From positions 1 through 15,175 of the forward strand of contig URRJ01000033.1 in assembly GCA_900550205.1 (NCBI GenBank): a DNA stretch of 15,175 nucleotides, written 5' to 3'. The position numbers and the translations under genes were made by a program. The notes beneath the pieces are model-generated. The model ran no database searches and was not told where the DNA came from. It saw nothing but the letters and a program-made list of their open reading frames with translations. Below, one piece after another: positions 7,147-13,678 of this stretch. The DNA comes from an uncultured Collinsella sp. (GTDB lineage Bacteria > Actinomycetota > Coriobacteriia > Coriobacteriales > Coriobacteriaceae). Numbering within the stretch: the stretch's first letter is position 1; the number at the start of each line of letters is the position of its first letter.

Positions 7147-7174
7147 ATTGTATGCCCAAACGATAGGGCAACAA
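7147..7174 (-). promoter_or_regulatory. Probable promoter of ade
   Basis: On the minus strand TTGTTG (7174-7169) stands 16 bases before TACAAT (7152-7147, five of six matches to the -10 consensus). Transcription would start near 7140, giving a leader of about 60 bases. The spacer holds a short dyad, GCCC/GGGC. The stretch 7175-7240 shows nothing else I can name. Confidence 0.5.
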
Positions 7175-7240
7175 TACGCCTCTCCGCTTAACGGCACACG
7201 CCGCTTGGCGCAATGGGGGCAGGTTGCTTTGCACCAAAAA

Positions 7241-7435
7241 GAAACGTCCCTAAGTGCCAACCAGGACAACGCCGTAGGTGGAGGACGGACAGCGAGCGGA
7301 CTCCAGAGCGAACAAATTGGCATGAAAAGAGGACGGCATAGACCTCCTAGTCATGCCGTCCTCTTTGAATGACAAGTTGTCGCTCTGGTGCCCGCGCAGC
7401 GTCGAGCCGTTACGCGGTTCGTAGAACCGCGTAAC
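7241..7435 (-). repeat. Structured 3'-UTR element, copy A (after the lipoprotein gene)
   Basis: Read from the lipoprotein stop, a 12-bp hairpin with a 3-base loop comes first (7435-7409, GTTACGCGGTTC arms). Then comes a 17-base block at 7407-7391 that is identical in copy B. A long stem follows: CCAGAGCG plus ACAA (7303-7315) with TTGT plus CGCTCTGG (7377-7388), with bulged A7311. It encloses a 14-bp terminator-like hairpin (7326-7366). Outside the stem are AGCGAGCGG (7291-7299), CAACGCCG (7267-7274) and a degenerate AACGTCCC repeat core (7243-7250). The same parts in the same order and nearly the same spacing occur in copy B at 9519-9712. No protein is encoded. Confidence 0.8.
7326..7366 (-). 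terminator. Terminator hairpin inside copy A
   Basis: A perfect 14-bp stem (7366-7353 with 7339-7326) encloses a 13-base loop. On the minus strand it ends in CCTCTTTTC. It probably ends the lipoprotein transcript, about 75 bases past the stop codon. Confidence 0.8.
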
Positions 7436-7438
7436 CCC

Positions 7439-7996
7439 CTAGCTCATCATCGCATTCATCATCTCGTTGGTTGCGGAATCGTCAGCAGACCACTCGCCAT
7501 CGTCATTGGCGGTGTACTTGAAGGTGACCGTGGTGTCCTTGGTCTTAGCAGCCTTGGTCACATCGACCATAACCTGACCGGCCATCTTGTACAGCTCGTC
7601 ATCGGAAGGCATCGAATCGAGCGCGGCGACCTTCTCCTGGTACTGGGTGGCAAAATCCTCAACGATCTGGTTCATGGACTTGCAGGTAATGGTGACCTCG
7701 GCAGTTGCGGTGCCCTTGTCCTCGTCGACCGTCACGTCGCCGATCTTGTAGTCAAAGCCCTCGAGATAGCTCTTGGCATACTCCTTGGGATCGATACCCA
7801 GCTGCTCGAACTCGTCGCCCGAGGCCTCTTCCAGGCCGGCGAGGAAATCGTCTCCGCCATTCTTAACCTCATCAAACTGAGTCGTAAGGTCCTTGGTGAT
7901 GAGCTCCTCGACCGAAGGGCCTCCGCAGCCGGAAAGCAGAACCACGCACGCAACCAAGACAGCCATGAGGGGCGCAAGCAGCAGCTTCTTTTTCAT
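7439..7996 (-). CDS. Secreted lipoprotein of unknown function
   Basis: The 185-residue protein starts at ATG 7996, which follows GGGAGG by six bases; an upstream in-frame ATG lacks such a site. The N-terminus is a lipoprotein signal peptide: MKKKLLLAPLM, a hydrophobic stretch, then the lipobox LLSGC, so the mature protein should be lipidated at that Cys and anchored on the outside of the membrane. The rest is acidic and soluble, with a helical PSVEELITKDLTTQFDEVKNGG segment and two strand-rich pieces (DVTVDEDKGTATAEVTITCK and TTVTFKYTANDDGEWS). It ends with a Met-rich tail, NEMMNAMMS. I do not recognise the family with certainty. It stands alone between two terminators and is followed by structured element copy A. 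Confidence 0.85.
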   Translation of the reverse strand: MKKKLLLAPLMAVLVACVVLLSGCGGPSVEELITKDLTTQFDEVKNGGDDFLAGLEEASGDEFEQLGIDPKEYAKSYLEGFDYKIGDVTVDEDKGTATAEVTITCKSMNQIVEDFATQYQEKVAALDSMPSDDELYKMAGQVMVDVTKAAKTKDTTVTFKYTANDDGEWSADDSATNEMMNAMMS

Positions 7997-8176
7997 GTTG
8001 TTCCTCCCAATGAGCGGCACCGCGCTTCCCAGACACGGCGCACGTTGTAATAAGGTAAGCCCATACTATCCACTTATGAACACCCTCGGCAGTACAAAGG
8101 CGCGGTCGGTTCGTTTTAACGTCCAAACGGTCTGTAGACTTGCCCAACGTGCAATAAGACGCGTGCACCCGGTCTA

Positions 8177-8209
8177 ATAAAAAGGGTGGCCGGACAATCC
8201 AACCACCCT
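8177..8209 (-). terminator. Rho-independent terminator after the PTS EIIA gene
   Basis: On the minus strand AGGGTGG (8209-8203) pairs with CCACCCT (8189-8183), with a weaker inner GGA/TCC pairing, and the stem runs into TTTTTATTAG. It lies about 25 bases after the EIIA stop and separates that gene from the lipoprotein gene. No clear promoter was identified in 7997-8176. Confidence 0.9.
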
Positions 8210-8233
8210 AAGACATCCACTGGACGCTACAGC

Positions 8234-8770
8234 TTACTTGCGGACGACCTTGACGATGACATCGCCGGCGGCGACGGCGGACTCAGCCTCAACGGCGAGC
8301 TCGACATCGGCAAACTCGGCGGTGTTGGACACAGCCACGACGACGCAGTCCTTGTAACCGGCAGCGGCGATCTTGGCGCGGTCGATCTTGAGTATGGGCT
8401 GGCCAGCCTTCACGACGTCGTCGGCCTTGACGAAGCCCTCGAAGCCGTCGCCGTTCATGTTGACGGTATCGACACCGACGTGCACCAGAACCTCGATGCC
8501 GCTATCGGACTGCAGGCCCACGGCGTGACCCATGGTGACGGTCACCTTGCCGTCGCAGGGAGCGTAGACCAGGTCGTCCTCGGGCCACACGGCGCAGCCC
8601 TTGCCCAGGACCTCGCCGCCAAAGACGGGATCGGGCACGTCGGCCATCTTGATGACCTTGCCCTTGACAGGCGAGCACAGCACGTCGGCGCCGGCAGAAG
8701 CAGAGATGGAGGCCGGAGCAGCAGCTGCCGCGGGCTCAGCCTTCTTCTTGAACATGTCAAACAGACCCAT
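8234..8770 (-). CDS. crr: PTS glucose-type EIIA component
   Basis: This cytosolic phosphocarrier of the sugar phosphotransferase system takes phosphate from HPr and passes it to a sugar-specific EIIB domain; in many bacteria it also signals sugar status. It has 178 residues as a stand-alone EIIA. MGLFDMFKKK at the start resembles the membrane-binding N-terminal helix of enterobacterial EIIA-Glc. An Ala/Pro/Ser-rich linker covers residues 11-28. The beta-sandwich domain carries both family histidines: H82 in MGHAVGLQSDSG and the phosphorylated H97 in VLVHVGVDTVNM. The start follows AGAGGAG. No EIIB or EIIC gene is adjacent, so partners are elsewhere. A headless RpiR-like gene points away from its promoter region. 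Confidence 0.94.
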   Translation of the reverse strand: MGLFDMFKKKAEPAAAAAPASISASAGADVLCSPVKGKVIKMADVPDPVFGGEVLGKGCAVWPEDDLVYAPCDGKVTVTMGHAVGLQSDSGIEVLVHVGVDTVNMNGDGFEGFVKADDVVKAGQPILKIDRAKIAAAGYKDCVVVAVSNTAEFADVELAVEAESAVAAGDVIVKVVRK

Positions 8771-8819
8771 ACGTTTTCTCCTCTTGATTAAGCGCAACGT
8801 TTTGCGCATGCCTATGGTG

Positions 8820-8848
8820 ATTATAGTGCCAAATGGCCAAAATACTAA
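8820..8848 (-). promoter_or_regulatory. Promoter of the PTS EIIA gene, with a leader dyad
   Basis: A perfect TATAAT (8825-8820, minus strand) stands 17 bases after TTAGTA (8848-8843), a weak -35 box. Transcription should start near 8813. The leader then contains a 6-bp inverted repeat, GCGCAA/TTGCGC (8792-8807), between the start point and the ribosome binding site. It could be an operator or an RNA hairpin. Confidence 0.65.
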
Positions 8849-8947
8849 GGCGAGGGCTCGAATCGCAAGCCCTTCCCGGTAGTGCTCGTGGGATGAGCAT
8901 CTCCTTTGCATCGCGGGTCGATAAGCCGAGTATCGCCTGCGCAGGTC

Positions 8948-9511
8948 ATGGAGCGCATGGAGGGGCTCTACCAGAACACGCTGGCCGAGACGCAGGAGCT
9001 GCTCGACCCCACGCAGCTCGACCACGCCACCAAACTCATCGCGAACGCCCGACAGGTCGACATCTACACGGGCTCGCACAATCTCTATCCAGCGGGAATG
9101 TTCCGCGATCGCCTGTTCTCCGCCGGTAAAAGCGCGACGTGCCACGACAATATCGAACCCCAGGTGTGCACGGCGCTCGCCTCGGGCCCCGACCATGTGG
9201 CAATCGCCATCTCCTACAGCGGCCTTGCCCCCAACCTCAAGGACATCTTACCGATTCTCAGCAGTCGGCATGTCCCGGTCATCGTTATCGGCACGCCTCA
9301 TTGCGCACGCATTCACCCTGGCTTTGCCGCCTACCTCACGGTGAGTGACCACGAGAGCATGACGCATCGCATCACGCAGTTCGCGAGCCACATCGCCGTG
9401 CAATACGTGCTCGATTCGCTCTACAGCAGCTACTTCGCCAAAGACTACGCCCGCTGCTCCGAGTTCCTAGAGCACTCGTTTCCCTACGCCCGCCTGCCCG
9501 GGCTCAAGTAG
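8948..9511 (+). CDS. SIS-domain protein, MurR/RpiR-like but without the N-terminal HTH
   Basis: The protein consists almost only of a sugar isomerase (SIS) domain: ARQVDIYTGSHNLYP, then VAIAISYSGLAPNL (the SYSG phosphosugar-binding motif), then VPVIVIGTP and a C-terminal helix HIAVQYVLDSLYSSYF. The stretch ERMEGLYQNTLAETQELLDP matches the linker that follows the HTH domain in RpiR-family regulators, yet the expected 75 or so HTH residues are missing. An in-frame stop lies at 8894-8896. Possible starts are TTG 8906, ATG 8948 and ATG 8957, and none has a strong ribosome binding site. It is either a decayed regulator or a sensor without DNA binding. Its stop TAG belongs to a TAGTC repeat. Divergence from the EIIA gene suggests former control of sugar uptake. 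Confidence 0.7.
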   Translation: MERMEGLYQNTLAETQELLDPTQLDHATKLIANARQVDIYTGSHNLYPAGMFRDRLFSAGKSATCHDNIEPQVCTALASGPDHVAIAISYSGLAPNLKDILPILSSRHVPVIVIGTPHCARIHPGFAAYLTVSDHESMTHRITQFASHIAVQYVLDSLYSSYFAKDYARCSEFLEHSFPYARLPGLK

Positions 9512-9518
9512 TCATTTA

Positions 9519-9712
9519 AGAACGTCCTCAATGACTACCACGGCAACGCCGATGTTTTGGCAACGCCAGCGAGCGGGTCGCATTTGAGACAAGGTGACGT
9601 GAAACGAAAGGGCGCTGACCTTCTGGTCGCGCCCTTGAAGTTGAACGTCAGATTGTCCAAATGCGGCCCGCGCAGCGTCGAGCTGTTACGGCGTTTGGTA
9701 AAACGCCGTAAC
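9519..9712 (-). repeat. Structured 3'-UTR element, copy B (after pyrE)
   Basis: Read from the pyrE stop, a 12-bp hairpin with a 4-base loop comes first (9712-9685, GTTACGGCGTTT arms). Next is the 17-base block shared with copy A (9683-9667). A long stem follows: CGCATTTG plus GACAA (9579-9592) with TTGTC plus CAAATGCG (9653-9665), with bulged A9587, extended by GCGGG/CCCGC. GACGT/ACGTC lies inside it, then a terminator-like hairpin (9608-9636). Further out are AGCGAGCGG (9568-9576), CAACGCCG (9544-9551) and an AACGTCC core (9521-9527). That core lies inside the module TAGTCAT to ATGACTA (9509-9537), whose TAG ends the SIS gene. Confidence 0.82.
9608..9636 (-). terminator. Terminator hairpin inside copy B
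   Basis: On the minus strand AAGGGCGC (9636-9629) pairs with GCGCCCTT (9615-9608). An inner GACC/GGTC pairing follows with one bulged base, and the stem runs into TTTCGTTT. It should end the pyrE transcript and may also serve the convergent SIS gene. Confidence 0.75.
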
Positions 9713-10395
9713 TACTCCCGAGCTCCGTACTGCTCGTAGTAGGCGTCGATGGCCGTCTTGAGTTCGTCATCGATGACGACCTTGCCGTCGATCTCGTGGT
9801 TGTAGAGGGTCTCGACGACCTCGGCCATGGAAACAATGCTCGCGACGGGGAAACCGTACTTTGCCTCGATCTCCTTCTGCGCGGTGGTCACGCCGCCCTT
9901 GCCGACCTCCATGCGGTTGAGGGACACGATCAGGCCCTTGATTTCGACGTCGGCGGCAGCCTTGACCTTGGGATAGGTCTCATCGATGGACTTGCCGCTG
10001 GTGGTGACGTCCTCGACCATGACCACGCGGTCGCCGTCCTGGGGCTCGTAGCCCAGCAGGTTGCCCTTGTCGGCGCCGTGGTCCTTGGCCTCCTTGCGGT
10101 CGCAGCAGTACTTGACCTCCTTGCCGTACAGCTCGTGGTAGGCAATCGCGGTCACGACGGCCAGCGGAATACCCTTGTAGGCCGGTCCAAACAGGACATC
10201 AAAGTCGTCGCCAAAGTTATCGTGGATGGCCTGGGCGTAATACTCGCCCAGCTTCTTGAGCTGATAGCCCGTCACATAAGCGCCGGCGTTCATAAAGAAC
10301 GGGGACTGACGGCCGCTCTTGAGCGTAAAGCTGCCGAACTTAAGAACGTCGGACTCGACCATGAACTTGATGAACTCTTGCTTGTAAGCCTCCAT
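9712..10395 (-). CDS. pyrE: Orotate phosphoribosyltransferase
   Basis: The enzyme joins orotate to PRPP to make orotidine 5'-monophosphate in pyrimidine synthesis. It has 227 residues, a normal length. The start ATG at 10395 follows GAGGAG by six bases; the open frame reaches further upstream but without homology. Family features in order are FTLKSGRQSPFFMNAG (residues 23-38), VLFGPAYKGIPLA, the flexible catalytic loop RKEAKDHGAD (100-109) and the PRPP-binding motif VVMVEDVTTSGKS (124-136). It is separated from other pyrimidine genes and looks like a single transcription unit, followed by structured element copy B. I could not identify a convincing promoter for it in 10396-10520. Confidence 0.96.
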   Translation of the reverse strand: MEAYKQEFIKFMVESDVLKFGSFTLKSGRQSPFFMNAGAYVTGYQLKKLGEYYAQAIHDNFGDDFDVLFGPAYKGIPLAVVTAIAYHELYGKEVKYCCDRKEAKDHGADKGNLLGYEPQDGDRVVMVEDVTTSGKSIDETYPKVKAAADVEIKGLIVSLNRMEVGKGGVTTAQKEIEAKYGFPVASIVSMAEVVETLYNHEIDGKVVIDDELKTAIDAYYEQYGARE

Positions 10396-10521
10396 GCGGG
10401 CTCCTCTCGTAATTGCGTACGTGCCTTCCAGTTTAGCGCAGGCGAAGCGTCGATGCGGGCGCGCTTTGAGGCCACGGCATTCTGTAAAGGCTTTGTCAGG
10501 GGCAACGGTTTTCCGAACAAT

Positions 10522-10555
10522 GGGGGTTGACATGTCAAACCCCCTCGTCAAGAAT
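10522..10555 (+). promoter_or_regulatory. Promoter with overlapping palindrome upstream of the leader ORF and mgtA
   Basis: TTGACA (10527-10532) stands 17 bases before AAGAAT (10550-10555). The -35 box lies in a perfect 12-base palindrome, TTGACATGTCAA (10527-10538). It is flanked by GGGGG (10522-10526) and CCCCC (10540-10544), with one unpaired A. Such a dyad over the -35 box is what a repressor operator looks like. It could also act on leftward transcription of pyrE. The rest of 10396-10521 shows nothing I can name. Confidence 0.5.
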
Positions 10556-10621
10556 ACGGGCGGATTGAAACGGGTACGAGATACCCAAAGCGCGCCGCGC
10601 CCGTCCATAAGGAGGTGTGCC

Positions 10622-10693
10622 ATGGAAGGCAGTCATAGTCGAAAAACCTGCATGTCGCCCTCGGCACGCCGCGAGGACTCCGTATTCGCATAA
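10622..10693 (+). CDS. 23-residue ORF in the mgtA leader (possible leader peptide)
   Basis: The ORF encodes MEGSHSRKTCMSPSARREDS and three more residues, ending in TAA. It is supported by a near-perfect ribosome binding site, AAGGAGGTG, about four bases before the ATG, stronger than that of most genes in this window. It lies between a candidate promoter (10527-10555) and the hairpin repeat at 10712, with mgtA starting 142 bases after its stop. Mg2+ transporter genes in enteric bacteria have short regulatory leader ORFs such as mgtL. This one is not proline-rich and shows no similarity I can see, so the analogy is positional only. The frame is also open upstream to 10394, but no other start there has such a site. 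Confidence 0.45.
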   Translation: MEGSHSRKTCMSPSARREDSVFA

Positions 10694-10711
10694 GCGCCAC
10701 CAACCGATTGT

Positions 10712-10751
10712 CAAAACCACCACAAAGGTGCCTGTCCCCTTTGTGGTGGTT
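10712..10751 (+). repeat. 40-nt hairpin repeat, copy 1 (mgtA leader)
   Basis: AACCACCACAAAGG (10715-10728) pairs perfectly with CCTTTGTGGTGGTT (10738-10751) around the loop TGCCTGTCC. The 40 bases from 10712 are identical to 13637-13676 beyond mgtA. On the plus strand no T-run follows, so this copy is a poor terminator for mgtA. The stretch 10752-10834 has no further clear signal apart from the mgtA ribosome binding site AAGGAGG (10823-10829). Confidence 0.92.
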
Positions 10752-10834
10752 CGTGAGCATGACGTGAGCGACATCTAGGTTTTTTGCAACTCAATACGAC
10801 ACGTACGCTAACTCCCTTCAACAAGGAGGACCCT

Positions 10835-13603
10835 ATGCTGATGCTCAAAACCGCCACGGTACTCGAAGCCATCTCCAAGCGCCGCCGCGCGGAGCGCCCT
10901 GCCGCTCACACCGGCCTGTCCAAGAACACCATATTCGCCACCACCCATAGTGCCGATGACGCTCTCGTACTGCTTGGCGCCACGGCAAACGGCCTCACCG
11001 CCGAGCACGCCGCCGAGCGCCTGAACGCCGTCGGTCCCAACACCATCGAGGCGCCAACCAAGACGCTCGCCCGCCGCGTCGCCGACGCGTTCATCGATCC
11101 CTTCGCCGGTATCCTCGCCGCGCTCGCACTGGTCTCGCTCTACATCGACGTGCTCGCCGTGCCCGAGCCGCAGCGCGACCCCTCCACGGTCATCGTCATC
11201 GGCATCATGCTGCTGGTATCGGGCGGCATGAAGTTTATCCAGGAAGCCCGCAGCGGCAATGCGGCAGAGGCTCTCAAGGACCTGGTGTCCAACACTTGCA
11301 CCGCCCTGCGCGACGGTGAGCGCCTCGAGATCCCCTTCGACGAGCTCGTTCCCGGCGATGTAATCCGCCTCTCTGCCGGCGATATGGTGCCGGCCGACGC
11401 CCGCATCGTCACCGCGCGCGACCTGTTTGTGATCGAGTCCGCGCTCACCGGCGAGAGCGAGGCCGTCGAGAAGACCGCTGCCACCACCGTCGTCGATGGT
11501 GCCGGCGGCTCTGCGCTGCCGCTCTCTGCCTGCAAGAACATCGTCTTTACCGGCACCTCCGTGCAAAACGGCACCGCCATGGCGCTTGTCGTTGCCACCG
11601 GCTCGGACACCTACCTGGGCAGCATCGCCAAAATGCTCAACGGGCGCGGCGAGAAGAGCGCGTTTGACCGCGGCGTCTCGAGCGTCTCCATGTTGCTCGT
11701 ACGCCTCATGCTCGTTATGGCGCCGGCCGTCTTTGCCATCAACGCCGCCACCAAGGGCAACGTCATCGACGCGCTGCTGTTCGCCACGAGCGTGGCCGTG
11801 GGCATCACGCCGCAGATGCTTCCCGTCATCGTGACCACGAGCCTGTCGCAGGGCGCCAAGGACCTCGCCCGTCGCCAGGTTATCGTCAAGGAGCTGCCGG
11901 CGATCCAAAACCTCGGCGCGATGGACGTCTTGTGCTGTGACAAGACCGGCACCCTCACCGAAGACCGCATCGTGCTCGAGCGCTACCTCAACACCGATGG
12001 CAATGAGGACGCACGTGTGCTGCGCCATGCGTTTTTGAACAGCTTCTTCCAGACCGGCCTCAAAAACCTTATCGACCTGGCCGTAATCGACCGTGCCGAT
12101 GTAACGCCCTCGGTCGTCGCGCCCGATTCCATGCTGGGCCAGAGCCTGCGCGACCGCTACACCAAGGTCGACGAGGTGCCCTTCGATTTCTCGCGCCGTC
12201 GCCTGAGCGTAGTTGTAGCCGACGCCCAAGGCAAAACCCAGATGGTCACCAAGGGCGCTGCCGAAGAGATGCTCGAAATCTGCTCCTTTGTCGAAGTCGA
12301 TGGCATCGCCCAACCGCTCACCGACGAGAAGCTCGCCCAGATTCGCAAGCAGGTGGCAGGACTCAATGCCGAGGGCCTGCGCGTGATCGCCGTGGCACAG
12401 AAGACCGATCCGCGCTGCGTGGGCGAGTTTGGCATCGCCGACGAATGCGACATGGTGCTGATGGGCTTTTTGGCCTTCCTCGATCCGCCCAAAGCAAGTG
12501 CCGCGGGCGCTGTCGCCACCCTCGAGGCCAAGGGCGTGGCGGTCAAGGTCCTGACCGGCGACAACGACCGCGTCGCCGCCACCGTCTGCGAGCAAATCGG
12601 CATCGACGCGAGCAACGTCTTGCTCGGCTCCGAAATCGATGCGCTCGATGACGCCGAACTTGCCGAGCGCGCCAAGAAAACTCACCTCTTCGCCAAGCTC
12701 TCGCCGCTGCAGAAGGCGCGCTTGGTACGCGTCATGCGCGAACTGCTCGGCCACACCGTGGGCTTTATGGGCGACGGCATCAACGACGCCGCCGCCATGC
12801 GTGCGAGCGATTGCGGCATTTCGGTCGATTCGGCCGTTGACATCGCCAAGGAATCCGCCGACATCATCTTGCTTCAGAAGGACCTGGGCGTGCTCGAGCG
12901 CGGCATCATCGAAGGCCGCCGCACCTACGGCAACCTGCTCAAGTACCTCAAGACCACGGTGAGCTCCAACTTTGGCAACGTGTTGTCCGTGACCGTCGCG
13001 AGCCTGTTCCTGCCGTTTTTGCCCATGAGCGCCCTGCAGCTGGTGCTGCTGTCTCTGGTTTACGAGATCGTGTGCATTGCGCTGCCATGGGACACCGTCG
13101 ATGACGCCTGGACCGCCTGCCCGCGCGCCTGGGACGCCGCGTCCATCAAGGGCTTTATGCTCGAGCTTGGCCCCGTGAGCTCGCTGTTTGACATCGTGAC
13201 CTTCGCCGCGCTCTTCTTTGTGGTGTGCCCCGCCGCCGTGGGCGCGAGCTGGGCCGAGCTTGCCGCCGCGGGCAATGTTGCCGGCATGGCAACCTTTGCG
13301 GCGATTTTCCAGAGCGGCTGGTTTGTCGAGTCTATGTGGTCGCAGACGCTCGTGATCCACATGCTGCGCTCCCCGCGCCTGCCGAGCTCGCGCGACCACG
13401 CCGCGCCTGCGCTGTGCGCGCTCACCGTGCTGGGGCTGGCACTTGTCACCTGGCTACCGGCAAGCCCCATCGCCGACGCGCTGGGCCTCATGACGCTACC
13501 CGCAATCTTTTTCGCACTGCTCATCGGCATCGTTGCCGCCTACATCGCGCTCACTCAACTGGCAAAGCGCCGCTACATCGCCCGCCACGGCGAGCTGCTG
13601 TAG
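10835..13603 (+). CDS. mgtA: Mg2+-importing P-type ATPase (MgtA/MgtB type, P3B)
   Basis: This membrane ATPase carries Mg2+ into the cell. The start at 10835 follows AAGGAGG by five bases and gives 922 residues, close to the roughly 900 of MgtA. The actuator motif is LTGES (205-208 for TGES). The phosphorylated Asp is D369 in CDKTGTLTEDRIVLE. Nucleotide-domain and hinge motifs are KGAAEEM, LTGDND (573-578) and MGDGIND (D647, D651). Family-specific stretches are AFIDPFAGILA, LPAIQNLGAMDVLC and FLNSFFQTGLKNLIDLA. The M4 motif reads VGITPQMLP with Gln327 where enterobacterial MgtA has Glu. Several C-terminal membrane helices follow GDGIND. A Cys/His-poor N-terminus argues against a copper or zinc pump. 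Identical hairpin repeats lie on both sides of the gene. Confidence 0.93.
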   Translation: MLMLKTATVLEAISKRRRAERPAAHTGLSKNTIFATTHSADDALVLLGATANGLTAEHAAERLNAVGPNTIEAPTKTLARRVADAFIDPFAGILAALALVSLYIDVLAVPEPQRDPSTVIVIGIMLLVSGGMKFIQEARSGNAAEALKDLVSNTCTALRDGERLEIPFDELVPGDVIRLSAGDMVPADARIVTARDLFVIESALTGESEAVEKTAATTVVDGAGGSALPLSACKNIVFTGTSVQNGTAMALVVATGSDTYLGSIAKMLNGRGEKSAFDRGVSSVSMLLVRLMLVMAPAVFAINAATKGNVIDALLFATSVAVGITPQMLPVIVTTSLSQGAKDLARRQVIVKELPAIQNLGAMDVLCCDKTGTLTEDRIVLERYLNTDGNEDARVLRHAFLNSFFQTGLKNLIDLAVIDRADVTPSVVAPDSMLGQSLRDRYTKVDEVPFDFSRRRLSVVVADAQGKTQMVTKGAAEEMLEICSFVEVDGIAQPLTDEKLAQIRKQVAGLNAEGLRVIAVAQKTDPRCVGEFGIADECDMVLMGFLAFLDPPKASAAGAVATLEAKGVAVKVLTGDNDRVAATVCEQIGIDASNVLLGSEIDALDDAELAERAKKTHLFAKLSPLQKARLVRVMRELLGHTVGFMGDGINDAAAMRASDCGISVDSAVDIAKESADIILLQKDLGVLERGIIEGRRTYGNLLKYLKTTVSSNFGNVLSVTVASLFLPFLPMSALQLVLLSLVYEIVCIALPWDTVDDAWTACPRAWDAASIKGFMLELGPVSSLFDIVTFAALFFVVCPAAVGASWAELAAAGNVAGMATFAAIFQSGWFVESMWSQTLVIHMLRSPRLPSSRDHAAPALCALTVLGLALVTWLPASPIADALGLMTLPAIFFALLIGIVAAYIALTQLAKRRYIARHGELL

Positions 13604-13636
13604 CACGGTGAGCCGCCACAGTAGACAGCCCAAGGG

Positions 13637-13676
13637 CAAAACCACCACAAAGGTGCCTGTCCCCTTTGTGGTGGTT
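13637..13676 (-). terminator. 40-nt hairpin repeat, copy 2, likely terminator of the LuxR gene
   Basis: Same 14-bp hairpin as at 10712-10751, base for base. On the minus strand it begins two bases after the LuxR-family stop codon and ends in GGTGGTTTTG, a plausible weak intrinsic terminator. It may also serve mgtA from the other side. Confidence 0.75.
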
Positions 13677-13678
13677 GG

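Noticed and set aside
8771..9196. N-terminal extension of the PTS EIIA frame
   Set aside because: The MGLFDMFKKK start with its own ribosome site and promoter fits the family. The extension is antisense to the SIS gene.
10396..10623. Long N-terminal extension of pyrE
   Set aside because: The ATG at 10395 has a good ribosome site and the usual family N-terminus. The upstream part has no homology visible and overlaps the palindrome and promoter region.
10396..10834. M-box (Mg2+) riboswitch before mgtA
   Set aside because: None of the conserved M-box core segments I know could be found in the leader. A covariance search would be needed to exclude a divergent form.
10808..13399. Minus-strand open frame of 863 codons opposite mgtA
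   Set aside because: It lies wholly antisense to a gene with every P-type ATPase motif. Its sequence is rich in His, Gly, Asp and Ala, as expected from reading the opposite strand of GC-biased codons, and no domain is visible.
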